Assembly: GCA_013396525.1 (NCBI GenBank)
Contig: VWYX01000623.1
Location: 426,854 to 490,853, forward strand
Direction: 5' to 3'
Origin: Chaetorhynchus papuensis
Taxonomy: Eukaryota > Chordata > Aves > Passeriformes > Rhipiduridae
Length of the DNA: 64,000 nt
Part shown: positions 11,540-25,100 of the stretch, one piece after another
How the letters are laid out: each line of letters starts with the position of its first letter
Numbering within the stretch: position 1 is the first letter of the stretch
The notes under the pieces: generated by a model
Seen by the model: the letters and a program-made list of their open reading frames with translations, nothing else
What the model was told of the DNA's origin: nothing
Database searches by the model: none
Program-made: the position numbers and the translations under genes

Positions 11540-12420
11540 AAGCATTTCTTTAATTACTGCTTTGCGTGAATCAAGAATGGCAACTATTTTCTCTCAGCAA
11601 GCAGGTAAATGTGGAGGTTACCAGCCCCTCTGTGAGCACTGAAAAGTACCTGATGTGGTGTGCACTTGCACAGAGTGCCCATCTGGAACATCTGGCTTGG
11701 CACCCGACAGCCATTGCTTTATGTTAGTGAGCCAGCCCGGGGTGAGCTGCTTAATGTGTGCTAATTTGATCCTGAGTATCCAAAGCATCTTGGTATCAAG
11801 TGTCTTGGGTTTTGTGCTGCTGCACGACAAATCTCTCTGCTCTACTGCCATCCCTGTGCTCTATGGAAGGAGATGACAAGCGGCAGTTGCGGTGCCGCAC
11901 GACGATAACCTCGAGTATAAAATTGCCACGATAACATTTAGTCATGGTAGGCCTACAGGAGACAAAAACGTGCTTCTGTGTTTGGGAGATTGCCAGCTGT
12001 GGAAGGCAGAGCTGTCAAGATAAAATATCTAAGGAATGAGGTGTTTAAAAGAGAGTAGGGGATATCCATCTTTCACTAAGATACATTAGGAAGCCATTAA
12101 GGAAGAGGTAAAGGAGTTTATAGTAGAATTTGCTGGAGACAAAAATGTGTAAACCCAACCATTTAAGGCTGATAATTGACAGAGCGCACATCTGCGGCAG
12201 CTGAAAGATGCCTTTCTAAACAACAATTCACTACAGGGACGGAGAGGCTGGGTATTGAGCTAAATGGATCACTTCAGGAGCAAGAATTTTGGGCCCTTTC
12301 ATTCACTCTGCCTCTTACCAGTCAAAAAGGAACATTAAGCCTTTTCAAAAAGAAAAACCTGTCTCTTGAAATTCTATCTCAAAGGGCCTGAGGGGAAATT
12401 TCATGGGTGTTTTGCAGTTG
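11540..12420. promoter_or_regulatory. Candidate conserved non-coding block
   Basis: This has several motifs expected in developmental enhancers: TTTAATTA-type homeodomain sites near 11550, TTAATG and CTAATTTG near 11752-11768, a TGTCA plus GATA pair near 12016, AACAAT (SOX-like) near 12220 and CAGCTG near 12197. A tight CpG cluster lies at 11881-11913 in otherwise CpG-poor DNA and includes a 6-bp-arm hairpin (gcggca 11880-11885, tgccgc 11893-11898). Short frames on both strands overlap and look random. The assignment is inference from motif content only. Confidence 0.2.
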
Positions 12421-15400
12421 GTTCAAAAAATTACAGAGATCATCAGCTTCCAGCTGGTAACTGCACAGAATCAAAATATGGACTTTCATAAACGCAAAGC
12501 CTTCCCTCAGCTTCCCTCACCAGCCAAACATGATAAATGAATGGATTTACTTGTGTGACTAATTTGCTTGTGTATACATACATGCATATGCATCATACAC
12601 CATGGCACGGTGCAAGGTCTCCTTTCATGGCAGAGAATCCTGTGCAGATACTGAGCTTTGTCTCTCCAGCCCCAATCTAACCACGTTCTCATCATTCACA
12701 TGTTTTTTAGCTCTCTAAGTGCGAATCCCCTGCTACCACACTACTCTTCTTTTAGCCCATAGATTTGAAAGTACCATGTTTGATTTTTATTGTTTCCTCT
12801 AGCCTTAATTCCCAAGTGTAGCATAGCTTCAGCTGTTCTGAATGATTCAGAAATACAAAGAATGAAGTTAAAAAAAAAAATGCAAGTAGTGATAAAAATA
12901 TGCTGCCTTTCAGTAGGGACTGTCCTTATTTCTGTTGTTATCCCACAGCACTGGCATCATTAGGGAAGACAGAGGAAGGAGAGGTTTCTGTCTTCCCCGA
13001 CTCCAAAATTCACTCCCATCTTCGATTAAAAACAAGCCATCCCAAATAAACTTTAAGACCATGTGCTTGCCTGGACTGCAGTATAGGGTTGAAGTAGATA
13101 CTCTGACTTTTTTAGCCACCTGAAGGCTGAAATGGACCCTAAAGTTTTCTTTAGTAAAAGAAATAAAATAACAGTTTACGTGTTCAAACCTCATTCTTGT
13201 AATCACCGCTATATTTTCCTATATAGCTGAAAAAATTGATATCACTTAATCACCTGAGTTGTCCATTGTCTCCTATTATTAAAAGAAATGTTTCAAAGTA
13301 CAAAATGCAGGGAATTATTTTGAAGATTGTTTGAGGCCAAGAAACCAGAATCAGAGCTTGGGTGTTAACCTGGTTTATCCATGCCTGAAATAAAACGGAA
13401 TTTAAAGGACAGCAGGCTGAAATATATTTTTACATTTATGTATTCTTGGAGGTAATTATTTTTCCAGCCTTTACTTCCTATCACATTTCTTGGTTGGGTT
13501 CTTTTTGCATCAGCTGGAGCCGTGATTAACAAAATATTCTTATTTATAAATATCCTTTCTGATTACAAAAGAATGACATAGTATTTTCATTTTTGACCTT
13601 GTGATTTTTATTTTATTCTAGATTTTTAGGAGGCCCAGCTAGATGATGAATGTTTTTCAAGCATTCAAGCAGCAAAATGTTCATCACCCCAATTTTTCAC
13701 TAAGATATCACCTTGCCAATAAGTTCTTGTCCATTTATTTGACTATTTTTCATATTTGAGATACTTGCTGGGACAAATCCTCAGCTGAGCCAGCCTGAGC
13801 CCTGCTAGTCCAAAGTAGCTAAAGGCTCCCCCGAACATGGAGCGTGGCACATTTTCCTTTAGTGTCACCCCAAGTGTGAAGGATCATCCAAAGCCAATGG
13901 CACCAGCAGGAGATATGTTTGGCAGAGAGGGATCTTGGAGGGATAGGATTTGCTTTCTATTCTTCCAGGCAGGGAAGGCTCTCTTTGGATTTAGCATGTC
14001 CCTGCTTCTTCTAAAACTACTCAGATGCCACAGGCCTTGCTGGTAGACTCAAAAGATGAAAGCAAAGGCAGAGGTTAAGGTATGCAGTAACCAATAAATT
14101 GCCTGCTAAAACAGGAGCAGCCTGTGGGGCCACAGCTAAGGAGAGAAGTTAATGACAAATGCAGCAAGAGGGAATTGACTCACAGCAGGCAGAGCTGGGA
14201 CAGTAGCCATCAGCAAGCTCAGCAAGATGGAAAAACACTGCTTTGTGATGGACAACGAGCGCACTTAGCAGGAGCAGAGGCTGAGACCTCCCTTTCCAGC
14301 AGCAGAACATTACCTGTCTCAATTTTGGAGAGTCCCAGACACCCTCTTCTGCAGAACAGAGTATCCTTCCTGCTGGTGGGAATGGTCAGTGGCAGCAAGT
14401 GGTGGGTAAGGAGGTTGGGGACTGGTTTCCTCCACAAGCCTCCCAGAGCAGAGAAACCTCACCCCGGCTAAGGCTTTCCAAAGTCTGCTCACCCTGGTGT
14501 GTCCAGGCTTCCCAAACTGATGTTCTTGACCCCTCTGTTCCCCACCCTCCGATAAAGCTCTGACCATTAAACCCATTTGCTTAACTGTCTGCTTGGGACC
14601 AGAGGATCAAATCCTGCCTCCAAGAGCGCTGTGCAGGGGCCTGAGACAGGGTTGTTGATGTTTGTTTATTTTGAGGAAGGATCTGTTGAAATTTGAATCC
14701 CAGCTTACTGTTAAGCATCAAAAGGACCACAGAGTGGTGTATGGCCTGTGAAATAACCACAAGGCAGTAAAAGAGGATTTAGAAGGAAGAGCTTTGGCCA
14801 GCACTCTTTAGAAAACTATATTTACTGTTGCAAGACCAAGGCCAGGTGTAGACAGAGCCAGAGTAAGCAGTGGCTCATCTGTGGGAGGAAATGAGCCCAC
14901 ATCCTGCTGCCTCCTTCACCTCTGCCAGAGGGCTGGAGAGTTGGGCTGGCAGCTCTGCTGTCACTGCCATTGCCAAGAGAGCATTTGGGATGTGTGAGGG
15001 AGCAGCTGCTGCTGGTGCAGAGGAGTGGAGAGAGGGACCAAGCACCTGCTGATACCCAGCTAATGTTCCCTGTGCCTGCCCATCGCAACCCAGCTGGAGG
15101 CAGATGCAGCAGAAAGCCTCAGCCTTCACAGCTCGCTCTGAGGGCTCATCCAGCCACGGTGTGCTTGTACTTTCCCTTTCCTTCCCTTTTGGTGTTCACA
15201 CTTGCAACAGCTAAAAAGTCTTGAATCTGCTTTTCAGTGAATGGGGCTAAAATCTGGCCTGATCCTGTGCGTTCCAGAGGGATCCGTTCCTGCAGGAAAA
15301 GGAGGCGCATTCCCAGAATCGCAGGGAGAGTCACAGCCAACCTCTCTGCTGGGATAAACTGTTTTGTGGACTCAAAAGAAGCTGCACCAACCAACTGTCC

Positions 15401-15628
15401 TGCAGCAACACATTGGGGCAAGATCATTTTTGGGAGCAAAGGCTTGCTTTTCCTCATGCCACTTGTGCACTTGAATAGCTGCAATAGATTTCATCTGAAG
15501 CACTCTTGATTTACACCACTCTAAACTAAAGCAGAGGCAAAAGAAAAGGGCCAGCACATCAGCTGGAAGCTACAGAAACGACTTGGTTGAAATCAGTCTA
15601 CTCCAAGTGTATGGTGAACTCACAAAGT
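12421..15628. other. Unique non-coding DNA, GC-richer from 13.8 kb
   Basis: 12421-13800 is AT-rich and empty apart from an 11-bp imperfect tandem copy (cttccctcag / cttccctcac) near 12500-12519. From 13.8 to 15.6 kb the base composition rises and overlapping frames of 60-115 codons appear on both strands. None shows a protein family, and mutual overlap argues against coding. Confidence 0.45.
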
Positions 15629-15800
15629 TGCCAAGCCTTGGAACAGGCTTCCCGGGGAAGTGGCGGAGTCACCATCCATGGAGGTATTTGAAAGACCTTT
15701 AGATGAAGCACTTAGTCACTGGTGGGCTTGGCAGTGCTGGGTTAAGAGTTGAACTCAGTGATCTTGCTGGTCTTTTCCAACCTAAATAATTCTATGATTC
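15629..15800 (+). mobile_element. CR1 LINE 3' end fragment
   Basis: About 170 bp match the CR1 3' region by memory: gccttggaacaggctt, then ggagtcaccatcc, then the segment about a GTGATCTT box, closing with ttccaacc and attctatgattc at 15789-15800. It is 5'-truncated, ends at the family's usual 3' terminus, and has many substitutions and small indels, which suggests an older copy. No ORF2 remains. Confidence 0.92.
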
Positions 15801-17044
15801 ACCCTGAACAGCCACGTCACCTTTTTTGAAAGTGGCTCTGGATATTCACCCTCCATCTGGTGTATGGGAATAGCTGCTATGTAGTCAAAACCAGGAGCTT
15901 GGTGCCAGCCTGGGACAGTCCTCAGGAGTCAAGTGCCCAGCTTATTTTATTGGAGATCCTTTGTACTCTTTGAGCAAAAAAAGTCATCAATTAAAGACCC
16001 TAAAGTGAACCACTACATACAAGGAGGAGGCACAGGAGGAGCACTCGGTTTTGGGGCCCCACTTCTGTAGGAAAAGACAAGAATGATTTGGATGGTTTCC
16101 CCCTCAGCAGCAGAACATTCTCTCCCAGGTGCTGTCTGCTTATCTTGGACAGGTGGACCCTAAATTAGGAACAAAAGGGGAGAAGAAAAAGAGGGGGGAA
16201 ATGAACATTCATTTAGCATAAAAATAAATACGTCAATAACAAAATTAATCAAGACACCCAGGAACATTAAGAGAATAAATTCTTTAATTGCTTGTACACT
16301 ACTGCCAGGGGTTTAGGCAATACCAGAAGGAACTGGAAATGATCTTTCATGAGCATACATTCAACTTCAAGATGGCCTTAATGAAACAAGGGGGGAAATT
16401 TTCCTTGATCAGGATGTTAACCATCGGTTACAATCCGTTTAGAAAGTGTCAGGTTGTGAAATGTGGCGTTACATGTTCTGAATCACTGACAACTCAGCAG
16501 CAAAGGTTTTTCAATGTCTGAGGATCAGTGACTTGAGACACAAAATGAGAGATGAAGTATAAATTGCAATCTATTACTGGCCATGAAATAACACTAGGAA
16601 AAAAAGAGATACTAGCTCTTTTATTGATACCCTGCACTGACAAAAACAGGATCAGCACAGAAGAAATCACTCTGAGAGACACAGACTGCAAGTTTCTTGC
16701 TGTAAACACTGTGACAGTCTTAGAATTTATAAAAACCTCTCAAGTCAATAAGTCTTTGCTTTGGCATGGGATAATTCTATTTTAGACATAATCTGGGAAG
16801 AAGAAGAGGTATTGATCGCAGAACTGGTATAGAATTCATCTTACTTGACTTTATTTTTAAAATAGCATCTAACCTACTTGAGTTTTTATCTAAACTGGAC
16901 ACCTCAGCTCCTTTTACAATCAATGGGTGAAGCCAGGTATCTCCAGGAGATAATTTATCCCATTTTAAAAGTGGTATGCAAGCTACAAGGCATGAATTCC
17001 CTCAGGAATGTCCAGCTCCTTTAGACTAACTTTGAGACCAATGG
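15801..17044. other. Unique non-coding DNA
   Basis: No gene or repeat recognised. A purine-rich patch lies at about 16170-16200. Plus frames at 16288-16521 and 16552-16785 are 77 codons each and not recognisable. Confidence 0.5.
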
Positions 17045-17066
17045 CAGGGCTGTCCAACCTCTTGGG
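17045..17066 (+). mobile_element. Possible hAT-type terminal motif
   Basis: The sequence begins CAGGGCTGTCCAACCT, which resembles the terminal repeat of some vertebrate hAT (Charlie-like) DNA transposons. I found no matching opposite end and no 8-bp target duplication, so this is at most a relic and may be chance. Confidence 0.15.
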
Positions 17067-18485
17067 CACACCCAGTTTTCAGAAGGCAAAATCTGGGGGA
17101 GGTAAATCCTATTGAGACAAACTCCAGTGCCTGGGGGTGCCTACAACTAGGGGGACTTCATCAGGATTTGGTTTATACCATGCTAAGAGAAAAAAAGAGT
17201 ATCTTTAGTGACCATTTTGTCTCTCTCTTTTGGCTGACAGGACACTTTGGTCCCCTTCTTCACGTAAGTGAGAGTGACAGATGATGTTATAGTAGCTAAA
17301 GTAAACAGCACTGCCAACAGCTCAAAAGATGTGTAGAATCACACAGCTTTTTTCTAAACTCATTTTCTAAGTATAGATTATTTCTGTATTAAGAACACAA
17401 GAATAACAGATTTCTTGTAGCTCTCTGGAAATACGTTGGGGCCATTCTTATCATTATAGATATTTTTGGTTTTTCTTACTTTTTACAAAGTCACAAACCT
17501 CTTTCCACAAACATGCTTTAGTTTTGCTTTCTTTAACAGAAACAGAAAACAAACACGAAAGTGCATACACAGTTGGTATAAAAGGGAAAAAAAAAAGATT
17601 TATTTCTCGTAAACTTTTGTTTGTTATGAACACTGAAATAACCTTTTATAGATGGGACGACAGATCTGCATATCCGCAGACCCGCAACTCACCTCCCAAA
17701 AAGTGAAGAAAATTTATTTTTGTGACAGGGGAAAATTCAAACATGCACCTGGTTCCCTACTTATCTGATGAGCAAGGCACACTTGTCTTTCCATCTGGAC
17801 TTTCATCTTGCCTTTCATCTGGACATTTCAATTTCCCTTTGAAGTTGAGTCTGTGTCTTTTGATTTTTAGCGTTTGAAAAAGAACGCCACTGTTGTATCA
17901 AATAATTTCAGGGAGGGAAGAGCACAGCGCTTGGGTTTACCATCAGTTCCATAATAGCAACATCACTCACATATAACTTTGTTTCGCTGGCTGATATTAA
18001 GAAAAATGGTTGCTTGCAGAATGATGCACAGGTCTGTCAAATATACACATACATGCCCTTTAGACTGAAAATGATTTTGTTTTATAGCACCAATTCGATG
18101 TTACAAAGTTCATAAATTTGTATTAGGAATGTGATTGCATCATTCTGATCCTGTGGTGTGAAATCACAAGAGGAAAAAACCCAATTACTGCAAAAAACAC
18201 TGGAAGTTTTGCGTAAAAATCAATGGCAAGATATGACCCATAGTTTGAAAACTTTAAGCATGTACAAAGGACTTCAATCTTTATGATGAAGATTATGGTT
18301 CTGGCCTCTAAAATAATAGCAAGTATTAACTGCACCATCTCAACAGTTTTACGAGACAATAATCTGGTTCTGAAGTGGATAAACTATGAGGTCAAAACCT
18401 GGGCAGTTTATCTCAATGAGAGACCTGGAATATTGCTCACTAAAACAAAAAACTCAGTAGCGTTATCAGCTGGCTGTAATAAGTA
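17067..18485. other. AT-rich unique non-coding DNA
   Basis: No gene seen. A small imperfect direct repeat built on tttc(c)atctggac occurs around 17788-17825. The rest is unique and AT-rich. Confidence 0.5.
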
Positions 18486-18501
18486 ATATATATATATATA
18501 T
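18486..18501. repeat. (TA)8 microsatellite
   Basis: Uninterrupted alternating AT dinucleotides, about eight units, in AT-rich DNA. Confidence 0.85.
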
Positions 18502-20308
18502 TAACCTAAAATTTTAAGTAAATCAGCAGGAGCAGCCATAGGAAAAGTAGCTATAATTGTTAGAGTAGCCAGAAGGGCAGGTTTCTGTTTTTTGACTCGA
18601 AGCTGAAAGAACATTAAATTTGCAAATACCTAGTAGGCAAGGGGACACACCAGAGAGCTGATTTATTTGGGTCTGTTATAAAGACCCAAGTTTGTCTCAG
18701 CCTGCCGAAGATAATGGGGGCGTGGGGGTGTTTGATGGATATACTCCATGTAAATAGAGAATTAGGGGCCATAAGAGAAACAAGTAATGATACCTATGTG
18801 ACTAATTTTCTTTTGTCATGCTGTAGACATCACACAGTTGGTTTTTTTCCCCCTCCGGGTAACACTTTCCCTCGTGTCCTGAAACAAGCAGGATTCAATC
18901 ACTGAAATGATTTCAACAGAAATTCCCAAGGAAAAGGAAACCTTAAAAATGGTTTTGAGGAAGCAAGTGGTTATGGTCTGCATGATAAGTTTCTTGTAAC
19001 ATTTCTCTTTTGTGGCTTGAAAATATAGCAAGTATTAAAAAAAAATACAGTGGAAGCTTTGGAACTAAACTCCTTCAATGTGAACTTCATAAGACCTACT
19101 TGCTTCTGTGTTCTGCCTTTGTATTTATTTGCCTGCAGACACTTTCATTACATAAAGAATGTAGTAAAAATAATTTTAATGAAAAGGGGAAGTAAAATTC
19201 CCGAGAATGCTGGATGTGTAACAATAATCAAATACAACAAAACCACAAAACCTTCTGAAGTTGTGAGAAAGGCCGTGAGTTTTTTCCACTCTGTTGATAT
19301 TAACCAGCCCTATTTTATTGCAGAATCAGAATAACATCTAAAATGGATTAATGTTGCTCTTCAGCTTAAAGAAAATTATAAGGTACTGAAACAACAGGAG
19401 GCAGGACCTGAGTATACCCATGTACACTGTTCTTGTGCTGAAGAGTTAGGGTTTGTTTCAGTGACTGGTAGAAGAGATATTTTCACCCTGTCCTTTGTTG
19501 AAGTCAGTAAACTTGCATTGGAGTAATGGATAGCAAAGGATCAGGATCCCACTCTCCATCTTCAGCACACTTTGGAAATACCATCACGGGTCCTGGGCAC
19601 AATCCTGCAAAACTCTTATTTCCTTCCCCTGCAAATATCCAAAATTAAATGCGCTCTTTTATTGCTTCAACACAAAGTTACACACTGAGAAGCGTTTTGG
19701 GCAAGCTTCCTTTTACGTCTGAGCAGGGAAGAGCTGCTGTGTTCCAGGGCTCACTGCTCAGCCCCAGGGAAGGCAGGTACACACAGCAGAGCCTCTTCCA
19801 GCTATGCTGAAGAGCCCCTGGGCAAACTGGGATTCTGGTGTCCAGCTTTAAGAGCGTCATTTGTGTGCAAGTAGAAGAAACGAGGCATGGAGCAGTACGG
19901 GTCTCTTTTGCCATGCCTACTAGTTAGCTCCAGTGGTGGATTAAAAGCTTATCAATAATTTTTAAAAAATCAAAAATAATTTTTAAAGAATTGTAAAGCG
20001 AAGAAAAAAAAGTACCTTGCTGCTTTTTGTGACAGTTCATTCCAGGTAAGTTATTGCCAGGAGCACCTGCTGGCATAAGCACTCTTTGGCAGAAACATGA
20101 ATAATTAAGCCTGGTACCAGACTACCTCGTTATGGGTTTGTTAAAGTATTTATTACTTTCTACATTAATGTCAGTGGGAGTCCCATCAGCACATGGAAAG
20201 GAGAACAGACCCTGGCTTAACTCTACAACTTGGCAAGCCTCCAGTGAAGTTAAACTTCAGGATTTGTCTTCAGACTGATACACGACAACACATTTGATAA
20301 TGACCAGT
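18502..20308. other. Unique non-coding DNA
   Basis: No gene recognised. A 13-bp direct repeat aataatttttaaa occurs at about 19954-19966 and 19976-19988. A 94-codon plus frame at 19050-19334 shows no domain. Confidence 0.5.
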
Positions 20309-20331
20309 TTCAGCTTCAGAGTGAAGCTGAA
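20309..20331. repeat. Perfect 10-bp inverted repeat with 3-nt loop
   Basis: ttcagcttca (20309-20318) and tgaagctgaa (20322-20331) are exact reverse complements around GAG. It could form a compact hairpin in RNA or cruciform DNA. The loop is too tight and the stem too short for a microRNA precursor. Confidence 0.85.
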
Positions 20332-22119
20332 GTTGTACAGCTGCATTCCCAGCATCCAAAGAGCAGCTCACATGTGCAAAATATTTTAGCTGCAATAATA
20401 GGAGCTACTTACATTAAAGCATCCTGAAAGCCTTATAGCAAACCCTTCCTCTAATGTTAGCAAGATGATTTATATATGTATCTGCAATGTGTCCCCAAGT
20501 TCTCTTTTCAGGAACCAAAGTGTACTAATGTTTCACATTCCCAAGCTCCTTTTATTTCAACATGAAAGTGATTAAAGATGTTTATCTGAGCTAAAGAACC
20601 TTAAGACGGTACCGCTTTCATTGTAGGAACAATTAAATCGATCCCAGGGGGACCTCAGCCACACAAAAGAAGTATTTGAGAATTCTCCATTAACCCCCTT
20701 GCCATTTGCTTAACAGGAAACCCTAATGCATAAACAAATAGCATAAGTGTGACAGGAAATACAACTGAAGGAACAAGGAGATTTGCTAGAGGAACTGCTT
20801 TCCTGATTTTAATGACTGTGCAGGACTTTATGAGAAAGGTTTTCTTCCCCTTCTCATGATAAAGAGCAGATATTCTGCTTCTTTGCTTTAATATAAAACA
20901 TGATTTGGGGAGAATTAGACGCTGGTTTTGCACTCAGGAAAAAAAGTGTATTTGCAGTTAAATTATTTGTTGTTCATATTGTATTTCAAGAGCAGAATTA
21001 GTTAATTTTGGCCATAATAGTCAAAAGACCAAACCTTACCCTGTGACCAAGGCTTTTGGAGGAAAGCCATAGCTCCACTTCACAGAAGGAATCAAAGATT
21101 TCTGTGCTGGATTTACAAGCAAAAGTCATATTAAGGAAAAAAATGTTTGGATTTCAAGTGCTAAGCCACATTTTAAAAAAGTGCGTGCCCAAGACCCCTC
21201 TCCAAGGCACAACAGCTCTCTCATGGCATGCCACTGTGGGCTCTGACAGCCAGATGTACGACTGCCCGCTGCTGTTTTCTTCTCTTGTTTCCAGGGTTTA
21301 TGGGGGGACACAGGGGAGAGGCCAAGCACGAAGCTGAAGCCCATGAACTGCACTAACGTGGGCAGCAGAAAAAGCCTTGCTGGCAAGCAGGGAGCCAGCA
21401 GAGGATGTATTGCTGAGAGAGAGCAGCAGCCCTGGGACTGCTGCAGCCCAAAGGCTCGATTTGTAATCGCTCCGCTGCCTGAGTGTCAAAACCATTTGGC
21501 CCTCCAGGGTTTATAGAGTGATAAACAGCTCTGTTTTGTCATTTCGTGCCAAACTCATTGTATTTCTACAGTGGAGGCTATAACTAATATGTAGTTAAAG
21601 AAGCTGGAGACACTCTGGTCTCTTGAGTTGGTGGCAGGAGGGGTTTGGAGAGCAGTTCACTCAGCTGGGTGGGAGAGTGCACAGAGACCTCCCCAGCTGC
21701 AAAGGGAACAGGGCTAATGAGCGCCCTGCAAAGCCTCTGGAAGTCAGAACTGCAAGGAGGGTGAAACTTAGGTGGATCTAGGCGAAGGAATATCGAGGTT
21801 CTCTCTCCATCGTGCAGCCATTGGCAGGAACCTGAAAAAAGAAATTGAAGGTAAAGAAATGCTTGGACCATATGGACTTACCTGAAAGATAATTCAAGGG
21901 GTGCAATAAAGTGAAAGTCACTGCACCAAGCTGAAAGTCAGGGTCCTGCTTGCCAAGGCCACAGGAACTGGAGGTGAGACAAGCAGCAGGCTTGGTCACT
22001 ACAGGACAGCCCAGCTGATGACAGGATTCCAGGGCTCAGCTTCTTGAAAGTGCATCAGTCTACTGGTCTAACACAGTTCCTGAGCCCGATGTTCACTAAT
22101 TCCTGAGTTCAAACTGTAT
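20332..22119. other. Unique non-coding DNA
   Basis: No gene seen. Around 21050-21480 a slightly GC-richer stretch gives overlapping frames of 93 and 86 codons on opposite strands, without any protein signature. Confidence 0.5.
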
Positions 22120-22178
22120 AGGCTGGACTCGATGATCATAGAGGTCTTTTACAACCTTATTGACACTGATTCTGTGAT
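22120..22178 (+). mobile_element. CR1 LINE 3' tail fragment
   Basis: ggctggactcgatgatcata, then gaggtctttt and gattctgtgat at the end, match the last 60 or so bases of CR1 in plus orientation. It is heavily 5'-truncated with several substitutions. Weak CR1-like sequence may extend leftward, but I cannot delimit it. Confidence 0.85.
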
Positions 22179-25100
22179 ATCCTCTCCCAGAGGAGTTGAA
22201 TACTTGTTCCATGCTGGTATTTGTGTAAACCCCACCAGTGACCCCTTTGCACAGTAGAAAAGAAAATTTACTGGTCTGTACTCCCGTGATAGAGCTGCAA
22301 CACTGTGACTGCTGTTGCCCTCTGAGACACTGGCCCCATGCTGCCATCTCCCTTCATGGACATCACTGAATAACCACGATAAGGGGAAGTTCCTCTGACC
22401 TCTAGATCCCAGTCAGTGCTGCCCACTGCTTTTTAGTAAGTTCTTTTCCAGGCTCATAAGTTTGGTAGTTTCTTTTTTTGTGTGTAGGAATGTGTTCCCT
22501 TCATCAGGTTTCTCCAAAGCTCTTACAGCTGTAGTTTGTTTCCTGATTTTGATCCTACTGTAATGTCTGTAAAGTTATGTTCAGAAAATAACAACAGGAT
22601 TAATCTGTTATCATATTGGTTTTATTCTGCATGGAAGAAGTTGAATACTTCTCTCGGCAGGATAAGAAGTTTTACTGCTGCTCAGTGTAGCATGATGACA
22701 CTGAGCTGGGGGCAAAAAGTAATCCCTGTATTCACTGGATGTTCAATTAGACCTTACAAAGCATCACAAGAAATTGTCAGTAGGCTAAATTCCAGAAGGG
22801 CCACAGGTTTAAAACAAGTATAATTCACTTGCATTTCAGTGGGTCTAAGATTTGCCCCAGTGTGACTGGCAGCAAATGAAATCAGCTCCCCATCCAACCC
22901 ACTCACTATGTCAGTAATAAAGACAAACACATTTGATCAGACTCCCAGCTGGATCGATAGCAATTTGAGTAGCTGGGAGATCTCACCCACCTTGTTACTG
23001 TGAGCCCAATTTCCATGGGGATTGTAGTCCAGCTTTCCTCAAGCATCGTGTGCCCAAAAATCTGTTTCTCTTGTGTTTGGGTGGTAAAATTGCATGCTTG
23101 AAAATTAATCTCTAAAACATTATTTGGATTATTTAAACCAGATTTTCATAAGGACTAAGGAGATACAATTCCCTGCAAATCAGTATTGTTGCAACTCTTT
23201 GAGCCAATTCAAGTGAAATTTCTACTGATCTATGATAAAGGCTATATCTGTACCAAACTAACGTTTGGCATGCAAATTCAGATAGGGCCCAAACACCTAG
23301 ATTATCCACGCTGCCTGTGGGCTGGCAATTACCCTTGCTCTAGCCACAAGTGGATAAATTGGCTTCCCAGGCAGGAAAAGACCATCACTGGAGAAAATGA
23401 TTTCACCTTTGAGCTCTGCCTTTACAGGCGGAATGACTACATTGCCTCGATTGCAAATTTGAGCACAACTTCCCCACCCCCAAAATGTAGATGTGAACTC
23501 GGGGTCCAAAATGATGCTCACCAACAGCTCTATGTTCCTGGCCTCCTGTGCACACCAGAAGCCCTTCCAATCAGCTTTAGTGTCAGCCGTGGGTAAAATA
23601 AAAGAGAAGCAAACACAACTGATCCAAGCCCCCGTCAGACAGATGATAGTGATCACAGGAAGGATGGGGGGGGGTTGGTTTCTTTCTTTAGATTCCTTAA
23701 ATTTTCACAGGCTAATTTGTTGGTTTAGATGGGGGGAAGGGATAAAGAAGGACTGTATCTCAAGTATCATCAAAAACATTATAATTACATTATCATTGGT
23801 TTTGCTGGAAAAAAGGGAATCTTATGAAACTTTATAAAGCAAGCTTCAAATTCCACAAAACAGAATTCCAGAAAAGTTCATTCAGGGGCTTCATATTTTG
23901 TGATTCACCAAGTGAAACAGATTAAGAAAAGCCCAGGAATTCAAGGCACTGGTCAGATGTGCACTACTCCTCTCCTGTATCAGCCTATGCCCCCTTTGAT
24001 TGGGCTGCCTTGATACAAAAGGAATAAATGAATTGAAAAGTCCCATTAAATTTCTGGAGTCAGCTTGGCACAAGAGGTGTGCTTTGACATATGCATGTCT
24101 ATCAGATAACAGAATGGAGCCTCTGTCCTATTGAGGATGAAAATAAGTCTTAATAATAAATGGTCATTTCAACATCCTTCTGCCAGAGAGCCTTGGCCCT
24201 AGAAGATATCTCCAAGCCGTATCTCTTGGCTTGGAGTAGATTTTTCTATCTTTTATTCTAACTTTGAAGCTCTATGGCTCTATGTTTTCTAAACTTCTGT
24301 AAAGAAGTTCTCCTAAGAGAACCCTTGTAAATTTAGGACTTGCTTTCCCATCTCGGCAGATGCAAAGGTATAAGTATGTAGAGTCACAGTCTTAAAAAGA
24401 AAACCCGTCTTGCTCTTCAAATGCTGATGGCTCAACATCCAGAAAGTGTGTGACTGAAGAGTGATCTGTGAAGGAATCCTGGAGCATATGTAAGACATTG
24501 TTGACATCTATTTGCCCCTGCCCTGGGGCTTGCACCATCCTTGGCTTTGGGGCCAACAAGTATGAGACAGCTCTTGCCTTCATATGCAACAAGTAAAATA
24601 AAATTCTTTTCTCAAGGAACTGAAGGAGCAGAGATAAGCAGATTTCTTGGTGTGTCATAGGATCAGATCATCAAAAACAAGGGGGTGGCAGAAGGTCAGC
24701 AATGCAGTATGTGCCATGCCACCTGCACACTACTGTTTCAGACCAGTTCTGTTGGCAGCTGGTGAGTGGGCACCTAGAAATTTTTAATAATACAAAAATA
24801 ATGTAATATATAATCATACTATTATAGTCTATAAACATAATATTTATTATTTTATTTTTGTAAAGTAGCAACAAAACATCAGGATATAGTAAGTTTTCAG
24901 GAAATACTCTTACTTAATTTTCAATCAGCTTTCTGGAGAGGGAGACCAAGGGATTTCTGCTGTCATCTACAGGTCACAACACAAATAGAAAACATTTGTC
25001 TTTTCTCCAGATGTTTTTGGTACCTTTGCATTCCCAAAGTAATTGCTTTGTTTTCCACCTGGGTATTTTGAAGACTGTTGTCATATGTTAATCTAAAATG

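Noticed and set aside
20309..20331. Hairpin as a microRNA precursor
   Set aside because: A 10-bp stem with a 3-nt loop is far too small for a precursor.
22710..22740. Mariner-like terminal motif (gcaaaaagtaatccctg)
   Set aside because: The match to mariner ends is too loose and no opposite end is present.
23186..23837. 136-, 119- and 114-codon frames on both strands
   Set aside because: Mutual overlap in three frames and no recognisable domain; probably chance.
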